Shown: positions 22,960-37,200 of the stretch, in pieces | Layout: each line of letters begins with the position of its first letter | Numbering within the stretch: the first letter of the stretch is position 1 | From: Owenia fusiformis | Lineage: Eukaryota; Annelida; Polychaeta; Sabellida; Oweniidae | NCBI GenBank assembly: GCA_903813345.2 | Contig: CAIIXF020000005.1 | Coordinates: 39,869,375 to 39,933,374, forward strand | Direction of reading: 5' to 3' | Length of the DNA stretch: 64,000 nucleotides | Position numbers and translations under genes: made by a program | Notes under the pieces: generated by a model | Databases searched by the model: none | Told to the model about the DNA's origin: nothing | Seen by the model: only the letters and a program-made list of their open reading frames with translations

Positions 22960-25224
22960 TACTGCCTGGCTTCCAAGATGCAAAAATGATTTGTGTAGAT
23001 AGTGTACCTTGAACACCATTTTTTATGAATGCTGGGGACTCAGTATTAAAAGGATAATTTCAAAATATATAGGTCTGGGAAAGGTTTAAGGCACACTGCG
23101 TCGCTATAGAATGAATTGCGCTACTATTTTCACAATTGTATTGATATTTGGTGTCAAATACACATATCTTGGTATATTTGAAGTCCCAAAACGGCTTAGT
23201 TTCAGAAATATCCCAAATTTAAATTCAAAAGTGACCGTTAGCTCCGCACCCTCCGCTCATTTGCTCCGCACCCAATATTTCCCACAGGCTCTGTCTGCAT
23301 AGGGTGATGTACAATGCTTTTTAATGTGACCTCATTGAATATGTAACATGGTAGAATTGTATGGTATTGTGATTGTGTTATGAAAAGTATCAATTAAAAA
23401 ATGAAGTCTGAAGTATCTGGAAACATACCTAAACTTAAGTCTTGTACATGTATATGGAAAGTATCATTTAATAAATGTAACAAACTGGCCAATTATAATC
23501 AACAATACAAATATATTTTATTTACAAAAACATAATAAAAACCACAAAGTGGTGTAAAACAATTCTATTTTGGATTACTACATTTGCAAATGCACATCAC
23601 AAAATCTCACATTTGCATAGATTGGTGTATTTAATATGGCAGTGTTTTCTTTGATAGTAATCACTATGCATAATAATATAGATAATAATATAGACAGGAT
23701 TGTGCAATGACCCACAACATAAATTCTGTAAAATCAATGTATATCTACATTCTTTTTATGAACAACAACATAAAAATGTTTTATAAATACTATTTTCTAT
23801 TGGAGACATTTGTATGAACACAATCGTATTGTAGAATTATAAACAATAAACTTATTTACTCAACTTTCTTTGAAAGGAAGTACGAGGGCCAGATTTTTGA
23901 AAAAATTGGAAAATTTTTCTATTATTTTTGGAAGCTTTGAAAGGGAAACATTTGCTAGTTTTTCAAAACTCTTAATCCCTCCTTCTTCCTTTAAAGGAAA
24001 GCCAGTATAATTCTGTCTGATTAACTTTTGAATTTAGATTGAACATTTTGCATCCAACCATCGTGAGCAAATAAAATACCATTTGTTCACTAGTCTTAAT
24101 TCCAGCAATTCTGTTTCCATTAATAATGTAAGTTATAAATCAGTCCAGATAATAAAGCAAAGGAAAAAATAACTTATTAACAATTTTTGTTATTTAAGAT
24201 TACTACATACACTGTATTTCTGGTTTGAGCACTATAGTAATGATGTGAAGAAACACCGGTGTTACTGAGCAATGTTCTTAATCTCTTAATTAAACATTAT
24301 GCTTCTGATCAATGTTACATTTTACATATTGCTTGATCAATTTGCTTGATCAATCTTAATGACACTCTCTCCCATTCAGACACATTTTAACCGCTCAGAC
24401 AGCACTGAACAGCTATTAAACCATAACCACTCACCCTAACTAACAGGTATTGAACACACTTAGCCCCAAGGAGAATGCAGTCTGTAGGGCACGATGGCCA
24501 AGAACAGACATTTCAAACAGTGTTTCAAACACTACCCTAATATTATGTATATAAATGGATTTACATTAAATCATATGAGCATCTTCCATGTACATGGACA
24601 CCTACATGTTGCAAGGTTGCATAATTGTTGCAAAATGCAAGGTTGGATTTACATTGAACCAAGTGAGGCCTCTCTTCAGTTAATCTAACAATAATCAATA
24701 TGAAAAAATCTAATAAAAAAGATACTCGTCTCATATTATTTTAGGTTAAGTTCAATTTTATTATTCTGATTCTTGCACATTCCCTTAAAGTACTATGTGA
24801 ACAGTTCTTTCGCCTTTGTCTTCAACGAAACAGGCAAAAATGTCAAACACTTAACAAATCCCTACGAATCAGAATCAGAAAATTAACATAGAACTTGTAC
24901 ATGTATGTATTCTTAAAATACACAAACAATGGATCAACAATGATGTGTTCAGACATTGTATTCTAACCAGTTATATGTATTCAAATATCACAACCTTTTG
25001 TGTAAAATAATATAATAAACATTTAAAGTACTAAAAACAAATCCATTCTATAAATCAAGTCCTATACTAAAATATAGTAATACAATCCAGTCAATGATAC
25101 TGTATATATAAAACATTATATTAATGCTTTATAAGTTGAACACTTATATGCTGCCTAATTTGCGATTTTTTACTCTCTGTCGTTGTGACTTTACATTGTT
25201 GTCTTCTCAATTTAACAGCTTCTA

Positions 25225-28200
25225 TCAGGTGTCATAACTAAAACTCTGCAAGATAACACATCATTTAATCAAAATACAAGAATAAAATATTAATTTTCCG
25301 TGTCTTCACCCCCAGTTCTCTCTCTCTCAAAAACAAGACCTTTTAAGGAAGGGTATGCTCCAGAATGGCGATCAACAGATGTGGTCTTTATACCACTTGA
25401 AGTAATTGGAGCACTGTAATACAGACTAACTCATATCTCAACAAATAATATCTTTAGTTATCTTTACTGCTAATGAGAATTTATTGACATATTTATCAAG
25501 AAAAGTTCATAAACTTACCCCTGAGTTAGACCTTCGTCTTTTCCAGCAATCTGGATTGATCTTTTTATGATGCTCAGCCAGAACTTTTGCCTCTGTTGCA
25601 AATACCTTCCTCTCTTCTGTCTTCATTCGCTTCCATTTGTCTCCTAGCAACACACTTATTGCCCTGGAAACGAGAAGATGTACACAAATAAAAGACATTT
25701 CTATAGATGTTCACTGTGTTAGTTTAAAGTCAATCTGATCATTACATCTCAAGCTATCTCTACATTATTTGTTACTATGCATGGTATACAAAATTTGGAA
25801 TTGATCTGCTATAGAGGCAGGTTTCAAGCATCCTCCAATTGCAGGATATGATCCACTAATGACTTGCTTAATTTATTCTCCATCTTATGAAGCTTTACTT
25901 GGAGAATGATTCTCAATACTTTTAATAAATTTACCTGTTGTCTTTGCCAGGGTAAAGCTGTGTATATTCAAGGCGGTATTTTTTGGCAAATATCATAAAT
26001 GCGTTCATTGGTCGTTTGGCTTTCAGTGAGTCATGCTTGGTTTTGTTGTATTTTCTGCTAGGAGATCCTGGTGAACATGTTGAACATGGACTCAACTCTT
26101 GGTCTCGTTTTTGCTGAAAAATCCAACCACATTTGGGTTTAACAAATGCAATCGAATACTGATTTTCTGAACTCAATATTTGGAAATGTTTTTAAATTCA
26201 TATCAATGAAAACCATAGGAAAAATTACTTTTCCAAAATTTTAAGAAGTTTACATTTGATAGGTATAATTTATATAATAAAATGGACTATTTTATGACGA
26301 GTGATATGGATCGAGAAAATAGTTGTTGTCCAACCTACCATAGCCATACTGCTCAATGTAAATACAGCTGATGAATCAGCAGGAGTAAAATCATAACTGT
26401 AATATAGAAAATATGACATGTTAACACAGGCGAACAATAAATAACTCCTTCATTGGAGCAATGGCAAATATCTATACACTTGATACAGTGTTGTTAACAT
26501 CATTAGAAGATATCAATTCTATTATTGAAATTAAAGTGTCAATTCTAATTTATGGATTGTTGGATGATAAATAAACTGCTCAACTTCTATCACAGCACAC
26601 AACACCAATTGTATTTATAATAAAATGAAAATGCACAAATTTGGATCACTTTGGAATGCACATGGCAATCAAAAATACAAGTTTAACGAGAAAACCATGA
26701 TGACTGAATTATTTGGAATACTTATTACAGTTTGTATCCATTTGTTTTAACATCTAACACACATTACCATGGACATGACAAGCATACAGTGGGTGTAAGA
26801 AATAAAGTAATTGAGACTAATAAACAAAACAACATGGTTCATTGGTCATGCAAGGTCTCACTTACTAAAACTCCTTGTTTAGCATGAAAAATCAGCGTGA
26901 AAAATCTACACTGTCATTTTGGTAAAAGTGTTCCAAAAATCATTTTTCAACAAGGCATTAATATGCATAATGTCACCACATGCTTGCCAAACACCTTCCA
27001 TAAAAAAAGATAACAATATGTCACCACTTGTGGTGACATAAAAATGTGCAATTGTGGTTATAGATTACTAATGCAGATAATATTCCTCGTGTTAAGTTTT
27101 ATGAATGATTCGTTAGCCTGGAAATAGAACATTTCAATTTAGCCTTCTAAACTCCCAAACAAAATGATATATAACATTTTGTTTCTAGTTCTCTGGATTT
27201 TTAATTCAAAGGAACTAACAGATCTTTCTAGACATTCTGTTATTCAAATATACCAAAAATAATAGTACCTTTTAAAGCTGTTAAATACATCTGGCGTATA
27301 GATGGTGTCACTATGGTCGGGAGGTAGACACACATCGTTCAGCTCCAACTCACAACAAGGTATTCCATAATGCTCAACAGTGATGTTTGGATAGTAAGAA
27401 GACCAACCTTAACAGTAAATAATGAAAAGAAATATCATAGATTGAAGAAAAATTGATTGGAGAAAACTGAAAGGAGATTTACACCCTTGGTACATAGAGC
27501 TTGGGATAATGGAGCAGAATGGTAGAAAGAGGTTTACTGGTACAGACCGTACAGTGTAACATTTAATAACTTGCTTACTGCTGTATTTCTAAGCTAACAT
27601 CTATGATTCCTTTAAAGGCCCCAAGTAAAGTTTTAACCCTTTGGCTTACATTGTTGTCTTACCCAATCTTAGGTGAAATATGACACATAAAACTTGTATT
27701 TGGCTTTTTTTATTAGAATTATTCACATTTATTTTTAATAATGTACTCACAAGCACAGAAAAGCGGTCCAGAGAAAAATACACATTAAGTTGAAACCAAA
27801 GTTGAAACCAAGTATTTAAAACATGAAAAATAGTTTTTTTTCAAATAAGGACAACAACGTTGCTTTATTGAAAAAGTTCAGCATATTTACAGAAAAAGTT
27901 AATGAACTTTGAAAAAAATAATTCTGGATAAAGAATGTTTGAGTGCTTAAACAATATTTTCAAACTTTGCACACAACCTTTAAGTATTTGGACGAGTAGA
28001 GTATCAATATCACACACCTTTGTCTTTGACGTAAAATGGATGGTCGAGATCACACTCAGAGATCAATTCAGGAGAACCAACAACATCTGTTGTAAAGCGT
28101 AACTCTAATATCCCCCGTGGTGATGAGTCACATGACTTTTCCTCAATATGGAGAAGACGTAACCCATCCGGTGCAAAACTGGAATTGAAACAAATTCAAT

Positions 28201-31200
28201 ATAATCTGTGTCTGTTCACTATCCGATAGCTGGGCAATGATAACGTAAAAAAATATTCAGCCATTTTTGGAATTTTCATTATTGGGCATGATTGAAATGA
28301 TGTCAGTTAGTCAACTCATTCCTAGATACTAATCACATATAACATAAATATTGACCAAAACTCCTAAATAGGAAAATAACTTGACAACTGCTCACTGCGG
28401 CAAGACTGAACTGAGTAATTCTACAAGACTGAATGAGTAATTCCAGAGTTATATAAAAAAATATTGCTCACTTATCTGGTGGCTTGTGTGAAGCTAAAGA
28501 TGTAAGTCTGTCTCTGTTTCCCAAAGCTTCAGCTTTCTGCCATCCTGTCTTAGGTCCTGAAGTGAACCTGATTTGGGTTCCTGAAAAAGTACAAACCGGT
28601 GGTTCTGAAGTACTAGCAAATACAACCAGCATCATATAATGAATGACTGATTTCACCAATGATCTCATACATAGAGATTATCCTATATGAGGTTCTCGGG
28701 CAGATATATTATATTGGCCAAGTGATAATCACAATATCCTGAACCGACTATAGGATAATATGTTTATCCCATACCAATCTTGGTCATCTGGTTCACATTG
28801 TTCAATCGTGGAAATATTTTAGAATATTCATGTCCAGTTTTGTTTTCTTGGCCGTGGGCGGATTTTCCTCTCAAATATTCCCACATTTATTTTCTCGAAT
28901 TTTTGATTGATTAAGTGGATCCTCCTTCCCTTTTTCAAACCATCAAACAGATCCCGATTGTCTGTGTTTTCTCCATTGTCGTTTACAGTCATTACGCGAA
29001 CGTTACAAATTATGAACAAATATGCGAACAGATTATGACGTAGCGGGCAGATATACTATATCTGCCCGCTCGGAGCGGGACGTAAAGCTATATCTGCCCG
29101 CTGATGAAAATACAAGTTTTTACAAACCGGCTTTATGTACCTGTAAAACGTCCAAGTATGGGATAAAAACAAATATGTTACAGGATATGAACTTACTGTT
29201 TATTATGATCGACCCTATTTTAGTTGAACGTTCCTATGTTTATATCAATTGAGAAATTTTACAAGTAAATTTTCTATTAATTACAATACAAACCTATTCC
29301 ATGACATATGCTAATACCCCTAATTTGGAAAAATGGGCAAGTCCAAAAACAACAGGATAACCTGAATCCCTCTAGGTCAACTGACCTAACACCCCTTTAT
29401 ATGCTATAACTTCATAATTGTACGCAGTAAAACTTAATAAAAATACTGCGGGGAGGCCGGGTGGGCCTATGGTCATGGAATAGGTTTGTATTGTAATTAA
29501 TAGAAAATTTACTTGTAAAATTTCTCAATTACATACAATCCAACCTATTCCATGACATATGCTGAATTAAAAGTAAAGGAGGTGGGATCCCGATTAAGCC
29601 AAAAGTATAATAAATATATATACACAAGTACTTATAATAAAAAGTAAATTCATATTACCAAAAAGTACTCTGATCTCACAAACCATAGTGATCCCTAGTA
29701 GAACAGCCACCGTCATCCATTGTAAGGCAGAGGCTGTGACACATCTGTATAACTGTTATTGTCCTATCATAGTGAGCAGTCTTAGCCATCTAAGGGTAAT
29801 GACAAACTCCTATGAATAGAGACTGGTTAACCAAGAATGGGCCGTTTAACCAAACGAGGCAACCTTGCAGTTCTTCAAGGGTCCAGGTCACAAGCTAGTT
29901 GAGTTGAACCCTTCTGCAAAACAGTTCAGCTACACATCTGGGAGACTGTATGTCCTTTCACAGTGAGTATCCTTACCCATCTAAGGGTTGCGAATAACTC
30001 CTATGAATAGAACTGGTTAGCCAAGGATGGGCCGTTTAACCAAACGAGGCAACCTTGTAGTTCTTCAAAGGTCCAGGTCACAAGCTGGTTGAGTTGAACC
30101 CTTCTGCAAAACAGTTCCACTTACACAAGAACTGGATAGACAAGGAATGGCTGTGTACAAGATAAAGACAAACCAAGTCCACCCAGTATTACTTCCAATC
30201 ACCAGACTACAGTGCAATACTGAGTTGGTAACAAGTTGCAGAGTACTTAAAGTTGTATCTAGTTCTTGAAGCTGTAGACCCACCTGCAGCTTGGATGAGA
30301 TATACATGAGTTAATCCAAGCCATTGTTGTAGTTCTTGTCAGTGTAGACAAAGGCATCATCCTTTCATCCATTGGAATTCTAGGAAACTGCCGATAAATC
30401 AACTACCATGAGTCACAGCACAGGGTCCTAAAGGAACCAGTCTTGCATACAAAGTGAGGTGGAACACACTACATCTTGTCTTGTCACTGCTCTCAGAGTT
30501 GGTTGTTAGTTGAATAAACATCAAGTCTGGACCAGCGATGATCATAAAGCCGTTTCAGCCAACTTGTAGAATGGTTTAACGACAAAGAACAATACCACTA
30601 CACATCTGCTAAGTGCTTCTTGTCTTTTGGATCCATAACAAAGTTACATGGAGCAAGACACCTCCGTAGACCCAGCCAGTCGAGGTTGGTACAGTCATCA
30701 GATAACTACAAGGATAAGTCAAACCATCTTCTTTGTAGTACCAATTAGTATTCATCATAGAACAGATCAACCATTACTGCTGACCTGGGCAAGAAGAGAC
30801 ATCTTCCATCTGACCAAAACAAGTTGTTCAATGGACAAACTAGTGCATCTAGACAGTCTATCCATCTGTATAAAACCTTTAACACAGCTACGCTAGTAGA
30901 CACAATGGCACATCAAGCACAAAGTGGAACAGCATACAGGTCCATACTTATCTATAAAGGATTAGTATGGAGATGAATCTAAAGGTGGTTGGAAACAAGC
31001 TTGCATTTGTTGGTAAACTTGTTAGACATCTTTAAGAAGATGAGGATATCACTGTTATGATTGTCTATAGTGGCCATAGCATAACAGAAAGTATTCTACT
31101 GCCATCAAAGCACTGGTAAGTGTTGTTCCCACAAAGAGCTTGGCTTGGAATGCAACCTTCAATTGTTGTATTCGGCATTGTAGTTGATAAACTATTGGAT

Positions 31201-34200
31201 TGTGGTTAGAACATCCATCTGTCCAGGTTGTAAACAGCAAACATCATAGCTAGTGCTGCATATTGACAGAATACTGCAGAAGAATTCAGAAACTCACTGG
31301 ATCAACAAAATTCTTGGCCTGGAACCAAAAACTTTAAATGTTCTTCCCAGGCTTGCAAAAGACAGACTTGTGGTATCTTCAATGGATAGTACATCTATCT
31401 GTCTTAAGAGTATAACAGCATTGAACGTAGAAACTGCTACAAAAGGAAGCACTATAGTATAGTATGAGAGTATAGTAGTGCTAGATCCACCAAAATCTGT
31501 GTCCAAAAATGTAACCTTTAAATTCATCCAGGTTTGTAGTTGGCAGCACTGGTTGACAAGAATAGTCAGCTTTTCTCCCGGGTCTGTCTAAAGCTACCAA
31601 GAGCATACATCATGGATGTAGGTGTATTGGAACACTACAGTATGTAGTAAGGTAGTGCTGGATCCACAAAGTTCTTGACTTGGAGCATAACCTTTGTAGA
31701 TCAAATTTGGCTTGGAGTTGAAACTCTAGTATCAACAGGATATACATCAGGCCCGCATGGTCATCGAAGTACTACTGCATGTGTCTACCAGTCAATGTTG
31801 GATCCATACAACACTTGGTCCAAGAACATTACTTTTCAGTAGTCTTAAGCCAAACTTGCAGTTGCTCAAGGGAAAAAACTATATCATAAAAACATGATAA
31901 GTTTATCCAATTGGTAAAACTTCCAGCCCTTTACTTGTTAAATAGTAGTATAAGTACTATGAACTAGTAAAAATATAAAACCAAATGAAGTCTGGACTGG
32001 AGTGAAACCTTAAAGCAATCCAGGCCCAAAAAGCCCAAGATTAATTCCACAAATAAGGTGACTTGTAGTTTCTCAATGGAAAAAAACGATATCATAAAAC
32101 ATGATTAGTTTATCCAATTGGTTAATTCTACCAGCCTGTTCTAGTTAAGTAGTAGTATACGTACTATGAACATGAACTAGTAATAAAATAAGACCAAAAG
32201 GAGTCTGGAACTGGAGTGATACCTGAAGGCAATCCAGGCCCAAAGACCACAAAGATGAATTCCACAATAAAAGTGACTCGCATTTTCTCAGGGGAAAATA
32301 CTATATCAAAAGAAACATGGTCAGTTTATCCAAGTGGTTAAAACTACCATGCTTTTAATAGTTAAATAGTAGTATTAGTACTATGAACATGAACTAGTAA
32401 AAATATAAGACCAAATGAAGTCTGGAACTGGAGTGAAACCTTAAGGCAATCCAGGCCCGAAAACCACAAAGGCAACTTTCACAATCAAAGGGATGTGTTT
32501 TCAATATTAGATGAAAACCACCTTGTTTGAAAATAATAACCAATCCACGAATGAATAAGTACTATGGTTATGAATAAGAACGAAAATGAAAGAAAACAGG
32601 CTCCAGAAAATAAAAATGAGAGCCTATCACTTAGAAGCATGTTTAAAACACAAGATTCATGGTATAAAGAACCTGAAACGATGCGTAGAATCCTCTCTTC
32701 TACTGTTGATAGAATAATATAAAATTATATTTCAATCAAATGACTTATGATCTGATCAATTTAAGACAAGATTGTAGAACAAACATCCTATGCCCTGGTA
32801 TAAATAAAGAATGAATATGTTGTGACCAGAAGGCATTAATGAGCCATTCAATGTATCTTAAAGTAAGGCTTCTGTAAACTAACTAATTTTACACGAATGT
32901 AAAATTAGACCTAAAATTAGTTGATGAATAAGAAATACAAAAGTAAAAGCTGAGTGTATCTGTAAGCAGAAACAAACAGAACATAGAAAACAAGTGATGT
33001 GAAGAGAAGCAAGTGGATGAAACGTTCACATCTCTTAAAAAGTCAAAAAAAACTAATATTTTAAATTAATTGACTAAACCACACAATTCCATAAAGTGCT
33101 GGAACCTGAAGAACCCTACAAAAGGGTGTAAAGTGATTGTGAATAAAGATGAGAATTAACTACATCTAGGAACAATGCAGATTCAATCCAACTGAAAAAT
33201 ATGTTATCTAGTCAAGCTAGTTACTAAACTAGAAACAAAGTTAAGACTTATTCCCGACTAATAAAAAGTAAGAAAAAGAAACAAGAAAGATCAGAAAAAA
33301 GATCTTTCAATACAAGTAAAGTGTAATAATAATTTACACTCATCAATCAGTAGAGTTCTTAGAAAAACTCCACCTATTCATAATCCCTGAACACAACATT
33401 TCAAAAAAGAAAACACTGTTCAGTGGATAAGCACAGCTTGAATGTAATGATTACTGAGTGAAAAACTAAGGAATAGTCATTCAAAGAAATGAACTCCAAC
33501 AAAGCCACTGTAGGTGCATGAATAAGGGGAATAACCTTTTGAACCTAGAAGGCCATCATTACATAATAAACTACACAAAAGTATAGTCATGAACTCAAAG
33601 GATTAGAACCCTGCTAGTAAAAGTATACTAGTATAGGGTTAAAGAGTAAAGGTCCCTTATAGGAAGGTACAAGTATGAGTGAAAAACCTTTACAAAAAAG
33701 ATAATACAAGCCAGTAGGGGTCAAATAAAGTTCAACTCGGTCTGAACTTATTGTCCCAAAGACAAGCTAGGCTAACCTAAAATTGACTGTTAGGTAAACA
33801 TGTTGCTTGAAAATAAAATCGATTGAAGGATTTCCTAAAAACTGACCTATTTCTAGTGTTAGAAGTACACTAAAATACAACCACAAATGAGCTCACTGCA
33901 CTGAAGAATGACTTGTGACTCTGTCCAAGTACCTTCTGCTGCTGAGGAGGCCCTGCTGAGGTATAGTCTTGAAGATCTGCCATGGGATGGTGGGCACCAA
34001 CTCCCTCAGTAAACTGCTACTCAAGTTGTGCATGCTTCTAATATGCACCTTGCTGTCCCAAAGATCGGCTACTTGGTCATCTGTGCCAGTTCAGATTGTA
34101 GATTTTCCGACTTCTGTAGACTATCATGTTGACTAGGTTCCCGTAACAATCTGGTAACCCCTAGTCCTGCATTTATCTGCCATAAATTTACCAATTATCT

Positions 34201-37200
34201 AAGAAAACTTCTAGCAGATAGAGTAAAAAACTTTACTCGAGTCTCTAGCTTACAGCTAGACGAAACTTCATTGATTTCGTATGTACTGTGCTGCACGCAC
34301 CTACACGTACCTAGAACTCATTTTTAATAAATTTTATAAATATTTTTAAGAATATTAATCATATTTAGGATGAAGCGTTGCTTGTCTGGATTTAGATATT
34401 TCAAAATTTCATTTCGGAGTTTGACACATGGTGAAATTTTCTCGCTGTAGCTAAAAATGGCTTCCGGTTCTGGACGTGAATAACATTTGAAATTATTCTC
34501 GCTTAAAAGAAATCAAATATAACAATAGATTCAGACGGGGATGTGAGCTGATGTTCTTCAAATCTATACATAAAGGTATATTTCATATTATTATGCCATA
34601 TTTACTGTGCGTGTGACACAATGATTTAAAATATTTATAATACTAAGGCAGCTCAATCTTCCTCCTCAAAGCCGGAATATAGAGAAGGCTTTGGACCGAA
34701 GTAAAAAAAACTGGACTCTAAAGTTTTTCCACTTTTCCATACATAGGCAAGTACAATTATGAAGTTATAGCATATAAAGGGGTGTTAGGTCAGTTGACCT
34801 AGAGGGATTCAGGTTATCCTGTTGTTTTTGGACTTGCCCATTTTTCCAAATTAGGGGTATTAGCATATGTCATGGAATAGGTTGGATTGTATGTAATTGT
34901 ATCCTTCAATGCATTAAAAAACCTTATACAGTACATCTCCAGTGATATATTATGACTGAGATTCATTGACTTTGCAATATTCATACTAATTTATTATCAA
35001 TTAAGAAGTACATATAGTAAGTAATTAGGAGTGAATCATTTCATGATTTTGGTGATTGAGCAGTAATCATTGGTGACATACCTGCAATGAAGCATTGCCA
35101 CACTGCCCTGGGCCAGCAATTGTCACCATTGTCAACAGGATCAGTCGGAAATGGGGAGGAGGACGTCACATGGGTATCACTTGTGTCAAAGCTACAAAGA
35201 CATGAAGAAAAATCATAATACATGATTGTGCCTATTGGGTAGCTAGGCGTTGCCGTCCGTCAAATAAACAATAATTGTTTGCTTGGAACTAGTGATTTTT
35301 TCAATTTCACATAATTATGTATACATGTACAGTATCTCCTTCATATAACATATATACACATACATACCTGGTACAAACAATTTATTTACTATTTGTCTTC
35401 TTTTATGTTAACTCATTGAAACACCTTGGAATTTATATTCAAGAATTAATTGCAACCAAAGAGAAAACAATAGATTTAAATATGTACCTTATGCTTCTAG
35501 ATGTTTTAGATGGAGTTTTGATTTTGGATCGAACTTTCTCTGGTCTAATTGGAGTATTTGGTGATTTGGCATATGAATGAACTGCCTTTTCAAAAACTGC
35601 TGGATTATCTTCTTGGATTCTCTGGGTTTTGGCCCTAAAATACATGATATGGTTTGCATTTAAGAGATGATTTGAAATCTGAACCCCCAATTCACACTCA
35701 TGGTACTATGTACATTAAGAGCATGGTAGGCCTATTGTACGGTGCTGTTTGAGTATGGTGCCGTACTGTGTAAATGATGTATTTCAGGCACATGTACAAA
35801 CTAATCACAGTTGATGCCAGGTGGTAAGGTGATTCCAAAAGGCTCATCAAATAACATAAAGGGCATCATTCAAAATCAGATGAAAAAAGTTTAAAAGGCA
35901 AGGCAAAACTTAAAACCAAAGATGATATTACCCTTCTATGGAACAACATTTTCAGATTTAGTCGAAAAATATTTTCTGTAAAGTTTTGATGAGGCAGTTG
36001 CCTTGCATGCCTCACACACTGTTATACAATGCAAAGTATTCAATGATTATTACTTACAAAGGGTGTTCTCTTTCATGTCTCTGCATTAAAGGACTCTGGG
36101 GACCAGTGGCTATTTCAGCTAGTTCCTCAAGCCAGTTATGACTCCCCTGACTTTGACTATCCTGGGACTGAATATTATGGGGACTTCCTAAGCCAGGACC
36201 AACTGGACTGCTATGACTATGAGCATTTACATCATGTTTTTTATAGTTGAGGGCACTAAATGTTTGTGGATCATAATGAAACGTTTCCACATCCCCAGAC
36301 ATATGAAAATGAGATGAAGGCTCTGTGGTGACAGTTTCTGTGGGGCCATCTATGACATCATAATGAAGATGGGAAGGTGAAAGATGATGTCTGTCCATTT
36401 TTGGTAAATCTTGATCAGAATCAGAATCTGAAAGTGAAAAGTTCATATTAAGAAAGTACATTATATAACAGTACATGTTTTGTTTGACATTTGATTATAG
36501 TTTCTTGATAAAACAGTGATAAGTATTTAAGACAATTATTAAGGAAATGTTGTTTTCCATATAATGAGAATTGTTACATTGTCGTATTGACATCACTGAT
36601 AATACACTCCTTCTAGGATCATATAAGATTTCTAAAAAGAAATCAAACACTTTCACTTGTCATTACTGATGATACATGTACTTGCATTTTTTGAATTTGC
36701 TGTCAAGAAAACATGATTTTTCTAGGTGTTAATAACTATTCGAACATGACTGTATTCACGCCTTGTATAAACTGTAAACAAAGTCAACATTTTACCTGGG
36801 TATATTCGCGAAGTATAGTATACCCCTGGTAATACGTGTAATGTGTGACATCATAACGGCGGGTCATAGTAATGGAGGACCATAATATATATTCAAAACA
36901 TTTTGGTGAATTTTCATGTTCGAATCTTAATATAGACTTCAGAGCAGGGGCAATATCATCGAATACACCCCTTAGGGCTAGGCACAAAAGCTAGAGTTGT
37001 TTGGGATACAAAAAACATTTGTGCCTAGCCCTGCGGGGTGTATTCGACAATTTAACCCCTGCTTTTCAGTCTATATTTCTTAATTAATATACCTGGTAGT
37101 CCTTCTTCATCGCATTCTAGCGATATAAGGTTGGTCACTGCTTTAGGTTTGGCTGAGATGTAATTCATCTGATGTGAAGGACTTGAATCATCACACTTTG

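Larger units (their letters stand above)
19176..25224. other. Intergenic region between the ARM-like gene and HBP1 (tail to tail)
   Basis: No exon with convincing splice sites or conservation was found. It holds the 809-bp TIR element (19235-20043), a short hairpin-family copy (21630-21755) plus a fragment at about 22668, and a perfect 20-bp inverted repeat (22852-22959). The motif CTCCGCACCCAATATTT occurs twice (22886-22903 and 23263-23280). AT-rich sequence makes up the rest. Polyadenylation signals for the two genes cannot be chosen among many candidates. Confidence 0.5.

Noticed and set aside
22886-23280. Repeated CTCCGCACCCAATATTT as a regulatory motif
   Set aside because: Only two copies near a hairpin remnant; more simply explained as repeat debris.
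25507-26176. HMG-box exons as a separate SOX-like gene
   Set aside because: Phases join upstream AXH exons and the HMG sequence is HBP1-type (KKYRLEYTQLYPGKDNR), so one HBP1 gene explains all.
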